Notes: a model not told the origin generated them from the sequence alone. A DNA stretch of 64,000 bases from Granulicella sp. WH15 (GCF_009914315.1 NZ_CP042596.1:620001-684000), one strand, 5' to 3'; numbered from the stretch's first letter, positions 41,838 through 52,195 are shown. A program made the numbers and translations.

Positions 41838-42953
41838 TTAGGATGCGATCGTGGTGGTGATCCGGGGTGATGCAGTAGTACTGGCGAGCTTTCTACGGAG
41901 GAAAGTTCGGACGGGTATGTCATAGAAACGATCGAGTAAGAGAGCGAGCATGATCGTGAACAGAATGGAGATGATACTTGCCCAGGGATGCTGATTGTCT
42001 GAGCTTCGAGCTAAGGAGTGTCTGACACCGTCCAGGAGGCGGCTGCACGGTACGTGCAGCATGTAGACCGCATAGGAAGAGATACCCAGCCAATGGCAGA
42101 GTTTCACGAGGCGCGGGCCAGGTTGCGACGAAGCGCCCACCAGGAGCAGTACCGGGAAAAATAGAACCACAAGGAGCAGATCGTACATCGTTTTGAATTG
42201 GGGCATGGCCGGAGCCCCCAGCGAGAGGAGGAGCAGAATGGCAACGAAGAATGGATGAACGCGCAAGCGAACTTTTCCTGACTTCCAAACCATGAGCAGG
42301 AGCATACCGATGAGATAAGAGAACAGGACGCGGGAGAAGGTGTAGAAAGCATGCGGTTGGCTAACGCCGAAGTCGATCGTGCCAAACTTGCGAATGGAAT
42401 AAATGAACGCCATTGCAACGACGCCGAGGGTTCCAAGAAGAAACTTCCAGCTTCGCCTTCTCAGGAAAAGGGCATGAAAGATATTGGCTGCGACCTCAAA
42501 GAAGAGGGACCAGGCAGGCTGGTTGTAAGGAAAGATGATGTGATCCCGGGTTGGAACGCCGACCGCGGGGAGAAGGAGCAGGCCATCGAGTATCAGGATG
42601 GAGATGGTACGGGCACCCGGGTGGAGATGGCTGGAGTGATCGTGCATTGTATTGAGAAAGATGCCCAGCACAAGACCGATAAAATAAAGGGGGTAGAGGC
42701 GGACGAGGCGGGTCACAAGAAACGAACGGGTAGTCCAGCCGCGATCAAGCTTCGTCTGGTAGGCGAAAGTTAGAACGAAACCGCTGAGCATGAAGAAAAA
42801 ATCGACAGCGAGATATCCGTGCGGAAAGAACTGGTGGCCGAACTCGCCACTGTAGTGAAAGGTCATGACGGCAATCGCGGCGACTCCACGGAGAGCGTCC
42901 AGCGTCAGAAAGACGTGTGATGTGTCAGGAGATGCCGATGAGGTTGCTTTCAT
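41838..42953 (-). CDS. Acyltransferase-3 family membrane protein (OafA-like)
   Basis: The 371-residue integral membrane protein has about 10 helices and the family signature start LDALRGVAAIAVMTFHYSGE with the conserved Arg and His, and later HGYLAVDFFFMLSGFVL. Members O-acetylate surface polysaccharides or other envelope glycans. The ATG at 42953 is preferred over one at 43052, which would overlap the divergent yceD start. Its base composition and codon use are less GC-rich than its neighbours, suggesting a variable or acquired gene. The acceptor is unknown. Confidence 0.87.
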   Translation of the reverse strand: MKATSSASPDTSHVFLTLDALRGVAAIAVMTFHYSGEFGHQFFPHGYLAVDFFFMLSGFVLTFAYQTKLDRGWTTRSFLVTRLVRLYPLYFIGLVLGIFLNTMHDHSSHLHPGARTISILILDGLLLLPAVGVPTRDHIIFPYNQPAWSLFFEVAANIFHALFLRRRSWKFLLGTLGVVAMAFIYSIRKFGTIDFGVSQPHAFYTFSRVLFSYLIGMLLLMVWKSGKVRLRVHPFFVAILLLLSLGAPAMPQFKTMYDLLLVVLFFPVLLLVGASSQPGPRLVKLCHWLGISSYAVYMLHVPCSRLLDGVRHSLARSSDNQHPWASIISILFTIMLALLLDRFYDIPVRTFLRRKLASTTASPRITTTIAS

Positions 42954-43031
42954 GATAATTACGCCCATTCTACAGATACGGAATTGCCTGGGGTAGTTGA
43001 CCTGCGGGCTGGGACTCCATAGGCTTGTAGT

Positions 43032-43583
43032 GTGCTGATTATTCCGCTCCAACTCGAACAGGAACCGTTATTTTTTGAAGAAACAATCGCTCCGGGCGTG
43101 ATCGACTACCAGGAGGACACGCGGCAGATCGGCGAGATGCCGGTGGGCGGGCGGGCCGACCTGATCCTCGAGCACCGGGGGCCGCAGGATACGGTTTCGG
43201 ATATTCGGGTTCGCGCCGGGTACAAAGGCGAGTTCGAGGTGCTATGCGCGCGCTGCGTGGACCCCGTGTCGGTGCCGCTTTCGGGGAGCTTCGACCTGAT
43301 CTTCAGGCCGGAAAGTGCAGATGCTGAGGCCGGAGAGCGATCTATTACCGAAGATGAGACCGAAATAGGGTATTATGGAAAAAGCGGTCTTCTGCTGGAG
43401 GACGTCGTGCGGGAGCAGGTGTTGCTTTCCCTGCCCGGTCGGACGCTCTGCACGCCGGATTGCAAGGGCCTATGCCCGCGTTGTGGCCAAAACCTGAACG
43501 TTGCCACTTGTAAATGTGCCGAAACCGTGGTCGATCCGCGGTGGAATGCGCTTGCCGGGCTGGCTGGACACATCGAGAAGTAA
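43032..43583 (+). CDS. yceD: YceD family protein (DUF177), 23S rRNA accumulation protein
   Basis: The 183-residue protein has the DUF177 layout: a beta-rich N-terminus, ARCVDPVSVPLSGSFDLIF, then LLEDVVREQVLLSLPGRTLC with the Cys cluster CTPDCKGLCPRCGQNLN, probably a zinc site. The conserved yceD-rpmF-plsX order seen here is the best support. In E. coli YceD affects 23S rRNA levels. Start is GTG at 43032 with no obvious Shine-Dalgarno sequence, divergent from the acyltransferase gene. Confidence 0.88.
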   Translation: MLIIPLQLEQEPLFFEETIAPGVIDYQEDTRQIGEMPVGGRADLILEHRGPQDTVSDIRVRAGYKGEFEVLCARCVDPVSVPLSGSFDLIFRPESADAEAGERSITEDETEIGYYGKSGLLLEDVVREQVLLSLPGRTLCTPDCKGLCPRCGQNLNVATCKCAETVVDPRWNALAGLAGHIEK

Positions 43584-43653
43584 GGTACTGCGAATTTAGA
43601 TTTTTGTGTGGCCATGCTGCGCTCTGTGCCGGCTGGTTTGAAAGGGAACTGAA

Positions 43654-43842
43654 ATGCCTAATCCGAAACGGCGTCACTCGAAACAGCGCACTGCCAAGCG
43701 CCGCAGCCATGACTTTCTTACCCCGGTGAACTCGGGTTTCTGCCCGAACTGTCAGGAGCGCAAGCTGCCGCACCGCGCATGCCCCAAGTGCGGTGAGTAC
43801 AAGGGCCGTGCAGTGCTTGCGGCCAAAGAAGTAGCCAGCTAA
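43654..43842 (+). CDS. rpmF: 50S ribosomal protein L32
   Basis: The 62-residue protein starts with the L32 signature MPNPKRRHSKQRTAKRRSHD and has the zinc ribbon CPNCQERKLPHRACPKCG (four Cys). It lies 70 bp after yceD and 53 bp before plsX, the usual bacterial order linking ribosome and lipid synthesis. Confidence 0.97.
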   Translation: MPNPKRRHSKQRTAKRRSHDFLTPVNSGFCPNCQERKLPHRACPKCGEYKGRAVLAAKEVAS

Positions 43843-43895
43843 CAAGCTCTTCGACTACAACGGCTTAAGAGACGAATGAAAGCAGAACGCGCCTG

Positions 43896-44906
43896 ATGCC
43901 AGTCGATATAGTCGTCGATGCAATGGGTTCGGAGAAGGCCCCGGAATCGGAGATTCGCGGGGCTATTCTTGCGTGCCGCGAGTTCGATGTGCGGGTGTTG
44001 CTGGTTGGTCCCGAGGATCAGGTGGCCCCGGCGCTCGAGGCGGCTACACGCGGCATGATGTGGAAGCCTGCCATCGAAGTTGTCCATGCGAGTGAGTGGA
44101 TCAGCATGGACGATAAGGCGGCGCAGGCTGTCCGGTCCAAGCGCGACTCCAGCATGAGGGTGGGGCTGAAGCTGGTGCGCGAAGGCAAGGCCCAGGGGTT
44201 CTTTACCGCGGGCAATACCGGCGCGGCCATGGCCACGGCCAAGATGGTGCTGGGGATGCTGGCGGGGGTGGAGCGTCCGGCGATGGTGGCCACGCTGCCG
44301 ACGACGACGGGCTATCCGACGCTGCTGCTGGACGTGGGCGCGAATGTGGACTCCGACCCCGATAACATGGTGCAGTTTGCCGTGATGGGGTCGATGTACT
44401 CGACGAGTATTTTGAAGGTGGCGAGCCCTCGGGTGGGGTTGCTTTCGATCGGTGAGGAAGACTCCAAGGGGAACAACCTGACGCGGGATACGCTGCCGCT
44501 GCTGCGGGCGATCAAGCGGATTAACTTTATTGGCAATGTGGAAGGCCGCGATCTTTATAACGGCGCTGCCGATGTGGTGGTGTGCGACGGGTTTGTGGGG
44601 AACGTCGCGCTGAAGACGTCGGAGGGGCTGGCGCGGCTGGTGAACTCGTCACTGCGGCAGTCGCTCAAGTCGACGGTGACCTCGCAGGTGGGGGCGCTGC
44701 TCTCGCGGAAGGCGTTCAGCGATTTCAAGAAGCGGCTGGATTACTCCGAGTATGGTGGCGCGCCGTTGTTGGGGGTGCGTGGGGTGTGCATTATTGGGCA
44801 CGGGTCTTCGAATGAGCGGGCGATCATGAATGGGATTCGGGTGGCTGCGGAGTTTGCCGAGGCTGAGGTGAACTCCGGGATTGAGGATGCGTTGCGCGGG
44901 GTTTAG
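43896..44906 (+). CDS. plsX: Phosphate acyltransferase PlsX
   Basis: The 336-residue enzyme makes acyl-phosphate from acyl-ACP, the first step of phospholipid synthesis in the PlsX/PlsY route. It has the family start [15 protein letters not shown], then [31 protein letters not shown] and [15 protein letters not shown]. It ends the yceD-rpmF-plsX cluster. The usual fabH/fabD neighbours do not follow; a repeat region does. Confidence 0.95.
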   Translation: MPVDIVVDAMGSEKAPESEIRGAILACREFDVRVLLVGPEDQVAPALEAATRGMMWKPAIEVVHASEWISMDDKAAQAVRSKRDSSMRVGLKLVREGKAQGFFTAGNTGAAMATAKMVLGMLAGVERPAMVATLPTTTGYPTLLLDVGANVDSDPDNMVQFAVMGSMYSTSILKVASPRVGLLSIGEEDSKGNNLTRDTLPLLRAIKRINFIGNVEGRDLYNGAADVVVCDGFVGNVALKTSEGLARLVNSSLRQSLKSTVTSQVGALLSRKAFSDFKKRLDYSEYGGAPLLGVRGVCIIGHGSSNERAIMNGIRVAAEFAEAEVNSGIEDALRGV

Positions 44907-45261
44907 GTTTTTACGCGAAGCGTCTAAGACCGCACGAAGTGCCGCCCGCCCGGCGTCAGGGCGCCTTTGCCGTTGTGGTTGAGAAAAGAAAGCACACCTC
45001 GGGGGCTAAAGCCCGCATCCGTGGCGGGTTTTAATGTCCGGGCTAAAGCCCGGACCTACCCAAGAAACAACGGCAAGGGCAACAGCAGATTCCTCCGCTT
45101 CGCTCCTGAATGACAACCAAAAGAACAGGCAACAGCGCCCTCACGCCGGGCGGGCGGCACTTCGTGCGGTTCTGGACGCTGCGCGTAACAGCACAAATCT
45201 TCAGGCTCCGCTCTTATCCTTTTTTCCTTTTTATCCCCGTTTCGCCTTGCTCTGGGCTGGG
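44907..45261. repeat. Gene-free composite repeat region (families 1, 2, 3 and 1)
   Basis: A family-1 half copy (44911-44972) starts 4 bp after the plsX stop. A family-2 double hairpin follows (44988-45062, GGGGCTAAAGCCCGC and GTCCGGGCTAAAGCCCGGAC), then family 3 (about 45080-45122), then family 1 (45125-45245). The module order is the same as at 8.62-8.99 kb. Confidence 0.82.
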
Positions 45262-45963
45262 CTACAGGCTGGCGGTGGAATATAGCTCGCGGTAGAGGCG
45301 GTCGAGTACGGGGTAGCAGGTGCAGGCCGCAGACTTCAGCAGGCGGCGGTCGAGGATCTGGATGCGGCCGCGGTTGTAGCCGATCCAGCCGTTGCGCTTC
45401 ATGATGGCTGCGGCCATCGTGATGGTGGTGCGGCGGGAGCCGAGCATCTGGGCCAGGCAGGCCTGCTTGACCGGCACGGTCTTGCCCTCGACGCGGTCCT
45501 GCACCATCAGGAGCCAGCGTGCGAGCCTCGCCTCGGCGCTGTGGAGGCGGTTGCAGGCCGAGATCTGGCCGAGGCCCGCGATGGTGTTCTGCATGAACTC
45601 GAGGGTGCGGCCACGGACCTCCGCGGATTCGTGCAGTAGCTGGCGGAAGGCGTCGACGGGGATGCGCAGGCCGTCGCCGGCGATCTGCATAATGCAGCCG
45701 GTGGAGCCCTGGCCGAAGAGGTCGGCGGCGCCGATGGGGCCTTCGCGGCCGCAGACGCCGACCTCCGCGGTGCTGCCGTCGGGCATGGTGTTGACCATGG
45801 AGGCCAGCCCGGAGGTGAGCAGGTAGACGTACTGCGTGGGCGCACCCTGCTCGATGAGGATGCTCTGCGCGGGCAGGGTGACTACGTCGGCGAGTGCCGT
45901 CACTGAACTGTCGGAGGCTTCCCCGAGTGAGTTCAGGAAGAGATTTTGGAGCCTGGGATACAT
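45262..45963 (-). CDS. Crp/Fnr family transcriptional regulator
   Basis: The 233-residue protein has a cyclic-nucleotide-binding-like beta roll (about 20-125: PAQSILIEQGAPTQYVYLLTSGLAS) and a C-terminal winged helix (about 150-215: VKQACLAQMLGSRRTTITMA). The phosphate-cassette residues for cAMP binding are not evident. No N-terminal Cys cluster for an Fe-S sensor is present, so the signal is unknown. The gene is monocistronic. Confidence 0.87.
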   Translation of the reverse strand: MYPRLQNLFLNSLGEASDSSVTALADVVTLPAQSILIEQGAPTQYVYLLTSGLASMVNTMPDGSTAEVGVCGREGPIGAADLFGQGSTGCIMQIAGDGLRIPVDAFRQLLHESAEVRGRTLEFMQNTIAGLGQISACNRLHSAEARLARWLLMVQDRVEGKTVPVKQACLAQMLGSRRTTITMAAAIMKRNGWIGYNRGRIQILDRRLLKSAACTCYPVLDRLYRELYSTASL

Positions 45964-46145
45964 GGAGTCCTCTACTTCGGCCCGTAGAGCAGCTAGCAGT
46001 TGTAGCTGAAGGTCAGATTCCGAAGATGGACTTCGAGGAACGGGCGCGCGGGAAGAGAAGCTCAGGACACCGCACGGATAAATCCGGAAGTCTTTTTCTT
46101 TAACGTATCAGAGACTGAAAGGTCTCGTTTAACTTCTTTGTTTTA

Positions 46146-46297
46146 AAGGTATTTCGTGTCGTTCTCGGATTTGCCTGGGCAGGATCTGAGGCAAAGATCC
46201 TCCCGCTGGACGAAAGGAAAGATGCTCGCTTCCGACCCCAACGGGAGGACCTCAGAAGATCGTTCCCCCGCACAGCCCCGAGAACGGTACGAAGTAC
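46146..46297. repeat. Family-1 intergenic repeat
   Basis: The degenerate left arm TTTCGTGTCGTTCTCGG and the right part GAGAACGGTACGAAGTAC enclose GATCCTCCCGCTGG and CCAACGGGAGGACC. The last base (46297) directly abuts the stop codon of the minus-strand gene at 46298. The remaining 180 bp up to the Crp-type gene show nothing else I can assign. Confidence 0.75.
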
Positions 46298-46675
46298 CTA
46301 CTTGTCGATTTTGAGGTTGATGTTGAACTGGCTCTTGCTGTCGAAGGAGCTGATGGATTTGGAGTCGCTCTTTTTGCCTTCGAGCGCGGCCCAGATCTCG
46401 TAGTCGGTGTTGAGCGAGAGCTGGCCGAAGCGGTAGCTGCCGTCCGTGTCGGAGATGGCGCTGCGAACCGAGGAGGTGCGGCCATCACGAAGGTAGACGA
46501 TGGCTCCCTTGATGGGGGCTCCGTCCTTGTCTTCGACCTTGCCCTGGATGACGCGCTGCACGGCGCCGCGCTGCTGGGCAGCCATAGGTGTGGCCGTGAC
46601 GATGGACAGGCCCGGTAAGGAGGCAGAGAGGGCGAGGATCAAGGCGAGGCGACGAACCGAATGTGCGACTGGCAT
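46298..46675 (-). CDS. Secreted protein with carboxypeptidase-regulatory-like domain
   Basis: The 125-residue protein has a signal peptide (RLALILALSASLPGLSIVTATPMAA). One small beta-sandwich domain follows, VIQGKVEDKDGAPIKGAIVYLRDG then SDTDGSYRFGQLSLNTDYEIWA, the CarboxypepD_reg fold often found at the N-terminus of acidobacterial TonB-dependent receptors. Here it stands alone with no receptor attached. The second of two adjacent ATGs (46675) is chosen, with GGAG 6 nt upstream. Confidence 0.75.
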   Translation of the reverse strand: MPVAHSVRRLALILALSASLPGLSIVTATPMAAQQRGAVQRVIQGKVEDKDGAPIKGAIVYLRDGRTSSVRSAISDTDGSYRFGQLSLNTDYEIWAALEGKKSDSKSISSFDSKSQFNINLKIDK

Positions 46676-46804
46676 CATAGGCTCCAGTATAGCTGCCGGT
46701 AAGAACCCGGCCCGCATCGCCTGGTTGCGGGGCCGAGCGGCGTAAAAGGTTCGGCGAGGAAGCATTGGGCTTTCCTCACCGTCTCAGGGACCGTCTGGGG
46801 TTAG

Positions 46805-47008
46805 TTATTCGTCGTCTTCCTCGTCGTCGTCGTGCGAGAGGTCTTCGTCGTCGTAGCCTTCCATATCGACCGGTGCAAGCTCGATGGGGTCGAGGGAGAC
46901 GACCTCGAGGTCGGTTCCGCACTCGTCGCAGGTTACAGTTTCGCCTTCTTCTACTTCGTCCGCATCCACCACAATCGGGTTATCGCATTCGGGACAAACA
47001 ACAGCCAT
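46805..47008 (-). CDS. LysW-like amino-group carrier protein with acidic tail
   Basis: The 67-residue protein has a zinc finger of LysW type, CPEC (Cys5, Cys8) and CDEC (Cys27, Cys30), then the conserved LEVVSLDPIELAP. LysW/ArgW proteins carry amino-acid intermediates on their C-terminal Glu, within an EDWGE-type end. Here the chain instead ends in an aspartate/glutamate-rich tail finishing EEDDE, so the terminal Glu is kept but the WG is not. No lysX, lysZ or related gene is near. The ATG at 47008 has AGGTGG upstream; a longer frame from 47122 is not supported. Confidence 0.75.
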   Translation of the reverse strand: MAVVCPECDNPIVVDADEVEEGETVTCDECGTDLEVVSLDPIELAPVDMEGYDDEDLSHDDDEEDDE

Positions 47009-47172
47009 CTCGGTTCCACCTTTCCGTCTTTCCTTACTGTCTTTTTTGCGTTTTTGAACTACACCACAGTCTGGGTGAGAGGGTTTCCCATCGCCCCGGC
47101 CTCCTTGGGATGATAGAAACACATAGGAAGCACCCGCTTAATCTTTTCCCGAAGTAGCGGACACGTCAAGCA

Positions 47173-47240
47173 ATAGAGTTTGAATTTGGTTTGGCTATAG
47201 AGCTTGAATTTGGTTTGGCTATAGAGCTTGAATTTGGTTT
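47173..47240. repeat. Three tandem copies of a 24-bp unit upstream of the M28 peptidase gene
   Basis: ATAGAGCTTGAATTTGGTTT plus GGCT is repeated at 47173, 47197 and 47221, the third copy being incomplete. It is A/T-rich compared with its surroundings and ends about 36 bp before the peptidase start, so it may lie in the promoter or leader. Confidence 0.9.
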
Positions 47241-47276
47241 AACTGAACTGACCTGAAAAAGAGAGGTACTCAAACG

Positions 47277-48794
47277 TTGAAGCCCGCGACCAGCAACCGT
47301 ATGGAGCACACGAACCGATTCATGATAGCGGCATTGGGGCTGCTGATGGGGCTGCCGGTGACGCCTTTGTTTTCTCAGGCTGCGCAGACTAAGCCTATGG
47401 CGATTGCTCCGGCTCCGGCCGACCCGGCGATTGCGGCGGCTCTCGCGAAGATCTCGCCGGTGCAGATTCGCGCCGATATTGCCAAGCTGGTGAGCTTTCG
47501 CACGCGCCTGACGATCGGGAGCATGGATAAGGAACTGGCTCCGGGCGAGGGTGTGACGGCGGCGGCGGACTGGGTCGCGGCGGAGTTTCAGCGCATCTCG
47601 GTGGAGTGCGGCGGGTGTCTGGAGGTGAAGCGCGACGACTACATCGAACCGGCCAGCGCGGCCGGCAACTCGCGCGTGAAGCAGCCGACGCGGGTGCAGA
47701 ATATCTACGCGGTGATGCGGGGTTCGGACCCGGAGCAGGCCGACCGGCGGGTGCTGGTGACGGGCCACTATGACACGCGAGCGACCGACGTGATGGACAC
47801 GAAGGTATCGGCTCCGGGGGCGAACGATGATTCGAGCGGCGTGGCGGTCTCGCTGGAGTCGGCGCGGGTGCTCTCGAAGCTGAAGTTTCCTTCGACGATT
47901 GTGTTTGTTGCCGTGGCCGGGGAGGAGCAGGGTCTGATCGGCAGCAGGCACCTGGCGAAGGTGGCCAAGGCCGAGGGGTGGGATCTGCAAGAGGTGCTGA
48001 ACGACGATATCGTCGGCGGCGACACCACTCCGGGACAGGAGAAGTTCGAGGACAAGAACGTGGTCCGGGTCTTCTCCGAGGGCGTGCCCGCGAATGCGAC
48101 GCTCGAGCAGTTGCACCAGATCCAGACGCTGGGCGGGGAGAGCGACTCCAGCTCGCGCGAGCTGGCGCGAGCCATCGCCGAGGTGGATAAGAGCTACTTT
48201 AAGCCGGTGGCGGGCAAGCCCGCGTTCCATCCGGTGCTGGTCTTCCGGCGCGACCGCTTTCTGCGCGGTGGGGACCACTCGAGCTTCAACAACGAGGGCT
48301 TCGCGGCGGTGCGGTTCACCGAGTGGCGCGAGAACTACGACCACCAGCACAACACGCCGAGGACCGAGAACGGCGTGAAGTACGGGGACTTCATCGAGTA
48401 CGTGGATATGGATTACGTGGCTCGGGTGGCTAGGCTGAACGCGGCGTCGCTGGCTACGTTTGCGAGTGCGCCGGGCAAGCCGGAGGACGTGAAGGTCGCC
48501 ACCGGCGGGCTGGACAACGACACCGAGCTGCTGTGGAAGGCCCCCAAGGGCGCTCCGGCGGACACGAGCTACGAGGTGGTGTGGCGGACGACCGAGTCGC
48601 CGCTGTGGCAGACGGTGGTGAAGGTGACGGGCACGGACTGCAAGCTGCCCGAGTTCTCGAAGGACAATGTGATCTTCGGGGTGCGGTCGGTGGATGCGAA
48701 GGGGCATCGCAGCCCGGCAGTGTTTCCGATGCCGGACCCGCTGGCGGGCGTGAAGCCGGGGAAAAAGCCGTACGCGCCGCCACCTTTGAAGTAG
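47277..48794 (+). CDS. M28-family zinc aminopeptidase, exported
   Basis: The protein of about 505 residues has a signal peptide (FMIAALGLLMGLPVTPLFSQA). The peptidase domain has di-zinc ligands in TGHYDTR (His164, Asp166), GANDDSSG (Asp184) and AGEEQG (Glu216, Glu217). Later motifs include RGGDHSSFNNEG. The last 100 residues look like a fibronectin-III-type beta domain (ELLWKAPKGAPADTSYEVVW). Start is uncertain: TTG at 47277 with AGAGAGG upstream, or ATG at 47301. It probably trims peptides in the periplasm. Confidence 0.88.
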   Translation: MKPATSNRMEHTNRFMIAALGLLMGLPVTPLFSQAAQTKPMAIAPAPADPAIAAALAKISPVQIRADIAKLVSFRTRLTIGSMDKELAPGEGVTAAADWVAAEFQRISVECGGCLEVKRDDYIEPASAAGNSRVKQPTRVQNIYAVMRGSDPEQADRRVLVTGHYDTRATDVMDTKVSAPGANDDSSGVAVSLESARVLSKLKFPSTIVFVAVAGEEQGLIGSRHLAKVAKAEGWDLQEVLNDDIVGGDTTPGQEKFEDKNVVRVFSEGVPANATLEQLHQIQTLGGESDSSSRELARAIAEVDKSYFKPVAGKPAFHPVLVFRRDRFLRGGDHSSFNNEGFAAVRFTEWRENYDHQHNTPRTENGVKYGDFIEYVDMDYVARVARLNAASLATFASAPGKPEDVKVATGGLDNDTELLWKAPKGAPADTSYEVVWRTTESPLWQTVVKVTGTDCKLPEFSKDNVIFGVRSVDAKGHRSPAVFPMPDPLAGVKPGKKPYAPPPLK

Positions 48795-48962
48795 CACTTC
48801 GTGCCGTTCTCGGGGCGGTATGGGTGGGGTGATCTTCTGAGGGCCTCCCGTTGGTCGGCAGCGGGCATTTTGTTTTCGACCAACGGGAGGACCACGCGAA
48901 GCTTTAAAAAGGCGTGTAAACGCCCGCCCCGCGCGTAGCGGGCCTATCCGGCAGGACAAGTT
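48794..48962. repeat. Family-1 intergenic repeat, full copy
   Basis: GCACTTCGTGC starts on the last base of the M28 peptidase stop codon. Inner arms CCTCCCGTTGGTCGG and CGACCAACGGGAGG follow, then the AAAAAGGCGTGTAAACGCCC end module. Confidence 0.85.
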
Positions 48963-49012
48963 TTAGCCTGTTGGGTACGGTGCGGCCGCCGATATGGTGA
49001 AATGAGAGCAGC

Positions 49013-49840
49013 ATGGCACGTTCCAGCCCGATCTCGATGACTCTGCCCCCCTTCGCGGGGGCGACCCGGCGTCTGATCCTTATCAACGTCGTTGTGTTCT
49101 TCGCGCTGCCGATTCTGCACTACTTCGCCCCGGCGGCGGTGGACTTCGCGGAGGGACATCTGTTGCTGGAGCCGCTGGCGGTGGCTCATGGGCAGGTGTG
49201 GCAGCTTCTGACGTACGCCTTTCTGCCTCTGGATCTGCTGGGGGCGCTCTTCGGGATGCTGGCGCTGTGGTTTGTGGGCAGCTACCTGGAGGGGATGTTC
49301 GGCAGCCGCTGGCTGTTGGAGTTTTACCTGGCGTGCACGGTGCTGGGCGCGGCGATCTCGTCGGCGCTGACCTTTACGCATCTGCCGGGGCTGCGGCCGG
49401 ACGTGCCCATGCTGGGGGCGTGGCCGCCGATCCTGGGGCTGATGGTGGCGTTCGCGGTCTTCGCGGGCGAGCAGGAGGTGCGGCTGTTCTTTGTGCTGAC
49501 GCTCAAGGCGAAGTACATGGTGGTGATCTATGTGCTGTTCAGCCTGGCGATTTTGTTGAAGGGCGGCGACAAGTTCGGCGCGCTTACGGAGCTTTGCTGC
49601 GCGGCGGTGGGGTTTGTGTATGCGCGGATGGCTCCGCGGCGGGGGATCGCGTTTGGGGTGAGCGAGCAGTTTTTCGCGCTGCGGAATGAGTACTACCGGA
49701 TGAAGCGGCGGAGGGCTGCTCGTAAGTTCGAGGTGTATATGCGGAAGCAGAACCGGGTGGTTCACTTCGATAAGGATGGCCGGTACGTGGACCCGGATGA
49801 GGCGCGTCGGGACCCAAAGGACCGAAGCTGGATGAATTAG
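49013..49840 (+). CDS. Rhomboid-fold membrane protein lacking catalytic residues
   Basis: The 275-residue protein has six membrane helices and rhomboid landmarks: QVWQLLTYAFLPLDLLGALF then MLALWFVGSYLEGMFG. The protease residues are gone. The GASG serine motif is replaced by GAWPP (135-139), the HLxxN-type region reads LDLLGALFG, and the catalytic-His helix reads LTELCCAAVGFVYA. A basic cytosolic tail (YYRMKRRRAARKFEVY) follows. It is thus a pseudoprotease, perhaps binding membrane proteins as iRhoms and derlins do; this role is inference. Confidence 0.8.
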   Translation: MARSSPISMTLPPFAGATRRLILINVVVFFALPILHYFAPAAVDFAEGHLLLEPLAVAHGQVWQLLTYAFLPLDLLGALFGMLALWFVGSYLEGMFGSRWLLEFYLACTVLGAAISSALTFTHLPGLRPDVPMLGAWPPILGLMVAFAVFAGEQEVRLFFVLTLKAKYMVVIYVLFSLAILLKGGDKFGALTELCCAAVGFVYARMAPRRGIAFGVSEQFFALRNEYYRMKRRRAARKFEVYMRKQNRVVHFDKDGRYVDPDEARRDPKDRSWMN

Positions 49841-50310
49841 GCACTTCGTGCGGTTCTCGGGGGCGGTATAGGGAAGTTAGCTTTTGAGGGCCTTCCGTCG
49901 GTCGGCAGCGAGCGGTTCTTGTTTCCGACCAACGGGAGGACCACGCGAAGCTTTAAAAGGCGTGTAAACGCCCGCTCCGCGCCGAGCGGGCCCGTCCGGC
50001 AGGACAAGTTTGTGGCAAGGATAGGGTCGAGCTTTCAGCCCTCATCTGCTTATGCGTTCGGTTACCTAGGGCTTTGCCCCAGGCTGGTATAGAGCGCGCC
50101 TTCAGCGCTTTTCGAAGCTCATCCGGAGATTATTGCCCTCCCCAAAGCACACCGTGAGGGTTCCCCAAAAGCAGGAAGTGCCACGGGACAAGAGCGCCAA
50201 CGGCGCGTCCTATACCAGCCTGGGGCAACGCCCCAGGTAAATGTTCACGTGTCCGGATGAGGGCTGAAGGCCCGACCTATCCCTACCGCCGACTCCAAAG
50301 GAAGGTCGTG
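49841..50310. repeat. Gene-free region with family-1 and full family-4 palindromic repeats
   Basis: A family-1 copy (49841-50010) begins immediately after the rhomboid-like stop. It is followed by a complete family-4 palindrome (about 50020-50285). The left half has CTTTCAGCCCTCATC, CCTAGGGCTTTGCCCCAGG and GCGCCTTCAGCGC. The right half mirrors it with GCGCCAACGGCGC, CCTGGGGCAACGCCCCAGG and GAGGGCTGAAGGCCCGACCT. Confidence 0.82.
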
Positions 50311-50312
50311 CC

Positions 50313-50358
50313 CCGGGTGAAACCCATGTCTTAGAAGCGAGACATGGGTTTCACCCGG
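50313..50358. repeat. Perfect 19-bp inverted repeat downstream of aspS
   Basis: Arms CCGGGTGAAACCCATGTCT and AGACATGGGTTTCACCCGG enclose 8 nt, ending 14 bp before the aspS stop. A degenerate relative is visible at about 4585-4620 (CCCAATGTCTCGCTTCTGAG). No T-run follows, so it may be another repeat family rather than a classical terminator. Confidence 0.75.
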
Positions 50359-50371
50359 ATTTGTGGCGGGG

Positions 50372-52195
<1,824 letters not shown>

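Noticed and set aside
42954..43052. Longer start for the acyltransferase
   Set aside because: It would overlap the start of the divergent yceD gene, and the added residues are not family-like.
47009..47122. Longer N-terminus for the LysW-like protein
   Set aside because: The extra 38 residues are low-complexity and unlike the family; the AGGTGG site supports the inner ATG.
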